Assembly (NCBI RefSeq): GCF_038404745.2
Contig: NZ_JAYKTT020000077.1
Coordinates: 36,538 to 100,537 of the forward strand
Direction of reading: 5' to 3'
Length of the DNA stretch: 64,000 bases
Source: Chlorogloeopsis sp038404745
GTDB taxonomy: Bacteria; Cyanobacteriota; Cyanobacteriia; Cyanobacteriales; Nostocaceae
Below are positions 62,740-64,000 of the stretch, in pieces. The notes under the pieces are model-generated. The model had not been told where the DNA came from. It worked only from the letters and a program-made list of their open reading frames with translations, and did not search any database. Each line of letters starts with the position of its first letter. The first letter of the stretch is position 1. A program made the position numbers and the translations under genes.

Positions 62740-63771
62740 ATGGAAACAAGATTAAATAGACAGTTTCGCCTAGTATCTCGTCCTGTTGGCGATATTAAAG
62801 AAAGCGATTTTGAGTACCGAAAAGAGCCTCTTCCTAACCTTGCTAACGGTGAGGTGCTAGTACGCACTATATATCTTTCGCTAGATCCAACTAATCGCAT
62901 CTGGATGAGCGATATGCCGCAGTATATGCCTCCAGTCGAAATTGGACAAGTCATGCGTGGTATTGTTGCTGGTGTGGTAGAAGAATCTAAAAATCCTAAT
63001 TTCCAATCGGGGGATTTAGTTTCCGGTATGCTCGGTTGGCAAGATTACACAATTGTTGCACAAAACAACATCTCTTCTCTGACACGACTACCTAATCCTT
63101 CACCTTATCCGCTCTCCGCATTTGTTGGGCCACTTGGAGCTACTGGTTGGACAGCTTATTTTGGACTTTTGGATATAGGGCAGCCTCAAGAAGGTGAAAC
63201 TGTGGTTGTTTCCGCAGCCGCAGGAGCAGTTGGTACCATTGCCGGACAAATTGCCAAAATCAAGGGTTGTCGTGTAGTTGGTATCACTGGTAGTGATGAA
63301 AAATGCCAGTGGCTAACACAAGAACTTGGTTTTGATGCAGCTATTAACTATAAAACTGCTGATTTAGACAGTGCGATCGCTCAATCATGTCCCAATGGTA
63401 TTGATGTGTATTTTGATAATGTTGGCGGTTCTATCCTTGATGCCGTGTTAACGAAGATTAATTTGTATGCACGTATTCCCTTGTGCGGTTTAATCTCAAC
63501 TTACAATGCTACCAAGCCTGTGCCTGGGCCGTATAATTACAGCCAGATTTTGATGAAGCGCGCTCGTGTACAAGGGTTTATTATTCTCGATTATTTTTCT
63601 CGAATATCTGAAGCCATAACTGATATTGGACAATGGCTCGATGAAGGTAAACTTAAGTACGCTCTTGAGATTGTCGATGGTTTAGAAAATGCACCATCAG
63701 CTATCCTAAAACTATTCGATGGTAATAAGAAGGGGAAACTGGTTGTTAAAGTTTCAGAAGAGCCGAATTAG
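62740..63771 (+). CDS. NADP-dependent MDR-family oxidoreductase (double-bond reductase type)
   Basis: The protein has 343 aa and is a zinc-independent medium-chain dehydrogenase/reductase of the alkenal/one reductase (LTB4-12-hydroxydehydrogenase, CurA-like) type. It has LVSRPVGDIKESDFEYRKE at the start, YLSLDPTNRIWMSD, a NADP-binding AAAGAVGTIAGQIAKIKG (about residues 158-175) and a substrate loop with YNYSQILMKRARVQGFII. It should reduce alpha,beta-unsaturated carbonyls. It sits 42 bp after an MFS transporter gene and ends near a MITE-like element. Confidence 0.92.
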   Translation: METRLNRQFRLVSRPVGDIKESDFEYRKEPLPNLANGEVLVRTIYLSLDPTNRIWMSDMPQYMPPVEIGQVMRGIVAGVVEESKNPNFQSGDLVSGMLGWQDYTIVAQNNISSLTRLPNPSPYPLSAFVGPLGATGWTAYFGLLDIGQPQEGETVVVSAAAGAVGTIAGQIAKIKGCRVVGITGSDEKCQWLTQELGFDAAINYKTADLDSAIAQSCPNGIDVYFDNVGGSILDAVLTKINLYARIPLCGLISTYNATKPVPGPYNYSQILMKRARVQGFIILDYFSRISEAITDIGQWLDEGKLKYALEIVDGLENAPSAILKLFDGNKKGKLVVKVSEEPN

Positions 63772-63811
63772 TGAGATTCTACAATGGCAAAAGTATAACT
63801 ATACATAGAAG

Positions 63812-63931
63812 TTATACCAATTCGTAATATCCTCCGGGAAGCCGCTACCGCGTCTACGTAATTAAGAAAGTCAGATCTGGTGTGAGTTTCAAGGTTTGAA
63901 TGTGTTGCCAGATTTTAGAGAATTGGTATAA
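63812..63931. repeat. MITE-like element with perfect 12-bp terminal inverted repeats, copy 2
   Basis: TTATACCAATTC (63812-63823) and GAATTGGTATAA (63920-63931) are exact inverted ends of a 120-base element. It contains GGGAAGCCGCTACCGCGTCT and ends GCCAGATTTTAGAGAATTGG, matching copy 1 at 35078-35178 in its right part. It has no coding capacity. The family looks like non-autonomous transposable DNA. Confidence 0.8.
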
Positions 63932-64000
63932 GTTAAGCGTAAAATGCGTCCTGTAAGATCCCCGACTTGTGATCAGAAGTCAGGAATCTGTGTTTTTAAT

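Overview
The window looks like chromosomal DNA from a filamentous, probably heterocyst-forming cyanobacterium (Nostocales). Seen directly: an AT-rich background, many copies of the palindrome GCGATCGC (HIP1, e.g. 956-963 and 2212-2219), heptameric tandem repeats of the STRR type (6243-6263, 54447-54488, 55999-56040) and several dispersed palindromic repeats in the spacers. The gene content agrees: HemJ, two Ycf66-family proteins, a DUF3181-like protein, Hanks-type kinases and many multi-domain signalling proteins. I recognise no rRNA, tRNA, CRISPR array, transposase, integrase or phage structural gene.

Layout. 1-11.5 kb: a ThiO-like flavoprotein, an alpha/beta hydrolase without a nucleophile, a dead MazF-type toxin, hemJ, a membrane PAS histidine kinase, a lone sugar-binding lipoprotein, two gene relics and a carotenoid-type desaturase/isomerase-family flavoprotein. 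11.6-17.8 kb (minus strand): Uma2 protein, AGE-family sugar epimerase, a Pro/Thr-rich lipoprotein and a 905-aa GH63/MGH1-like glucosidase. 18-25.3 kb (minus strand): a run of poorly known envelope proteins around a 1218-aa membrane-anchored protein with an alpha/beta-hydrolase core. 26-32 kb: a receiver-kinase hybrid with its NarL partner, polyphosphate kinase and small conserved cyanobacterial proteins.

33-45 kb: a TIGR04222-type membrane protein, an M20 amidohydrolase with bioD, two Ser/Thr kinases, PRPP synthetase, an HD hydrolase, VapBC and a solitary antidote-like gene. 45-53.5 kb: typA, a headless group II intron fragment, a solitary MrpD/NuoM-like subunit, a third Ser/Thr kinase followed by two ycf66 genes, and murG with small membrane and secreted proteins. 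53.5-64 kb: an NTF2-like secreted protein, SDR, a Cys-motif membrane protein, a VanY-type peptidase, AEC and GPH/MFS transporters, a phosphoribosyltransferase, and an MFS-reductase pair.

Most of the window is housekeeping and signalling DNA rather than a mobile island. The least explained parts are the 19.4-25.3 kb envelope cluster, the kinase-Ycf66-Ycf66 unit, the kinase with a beta-rich C-terminal domain, the orphan MrpD gene beside the intron remnant, and the nested repeat families in the spacers. All functional assignments come from reading motifs; no database search was run.
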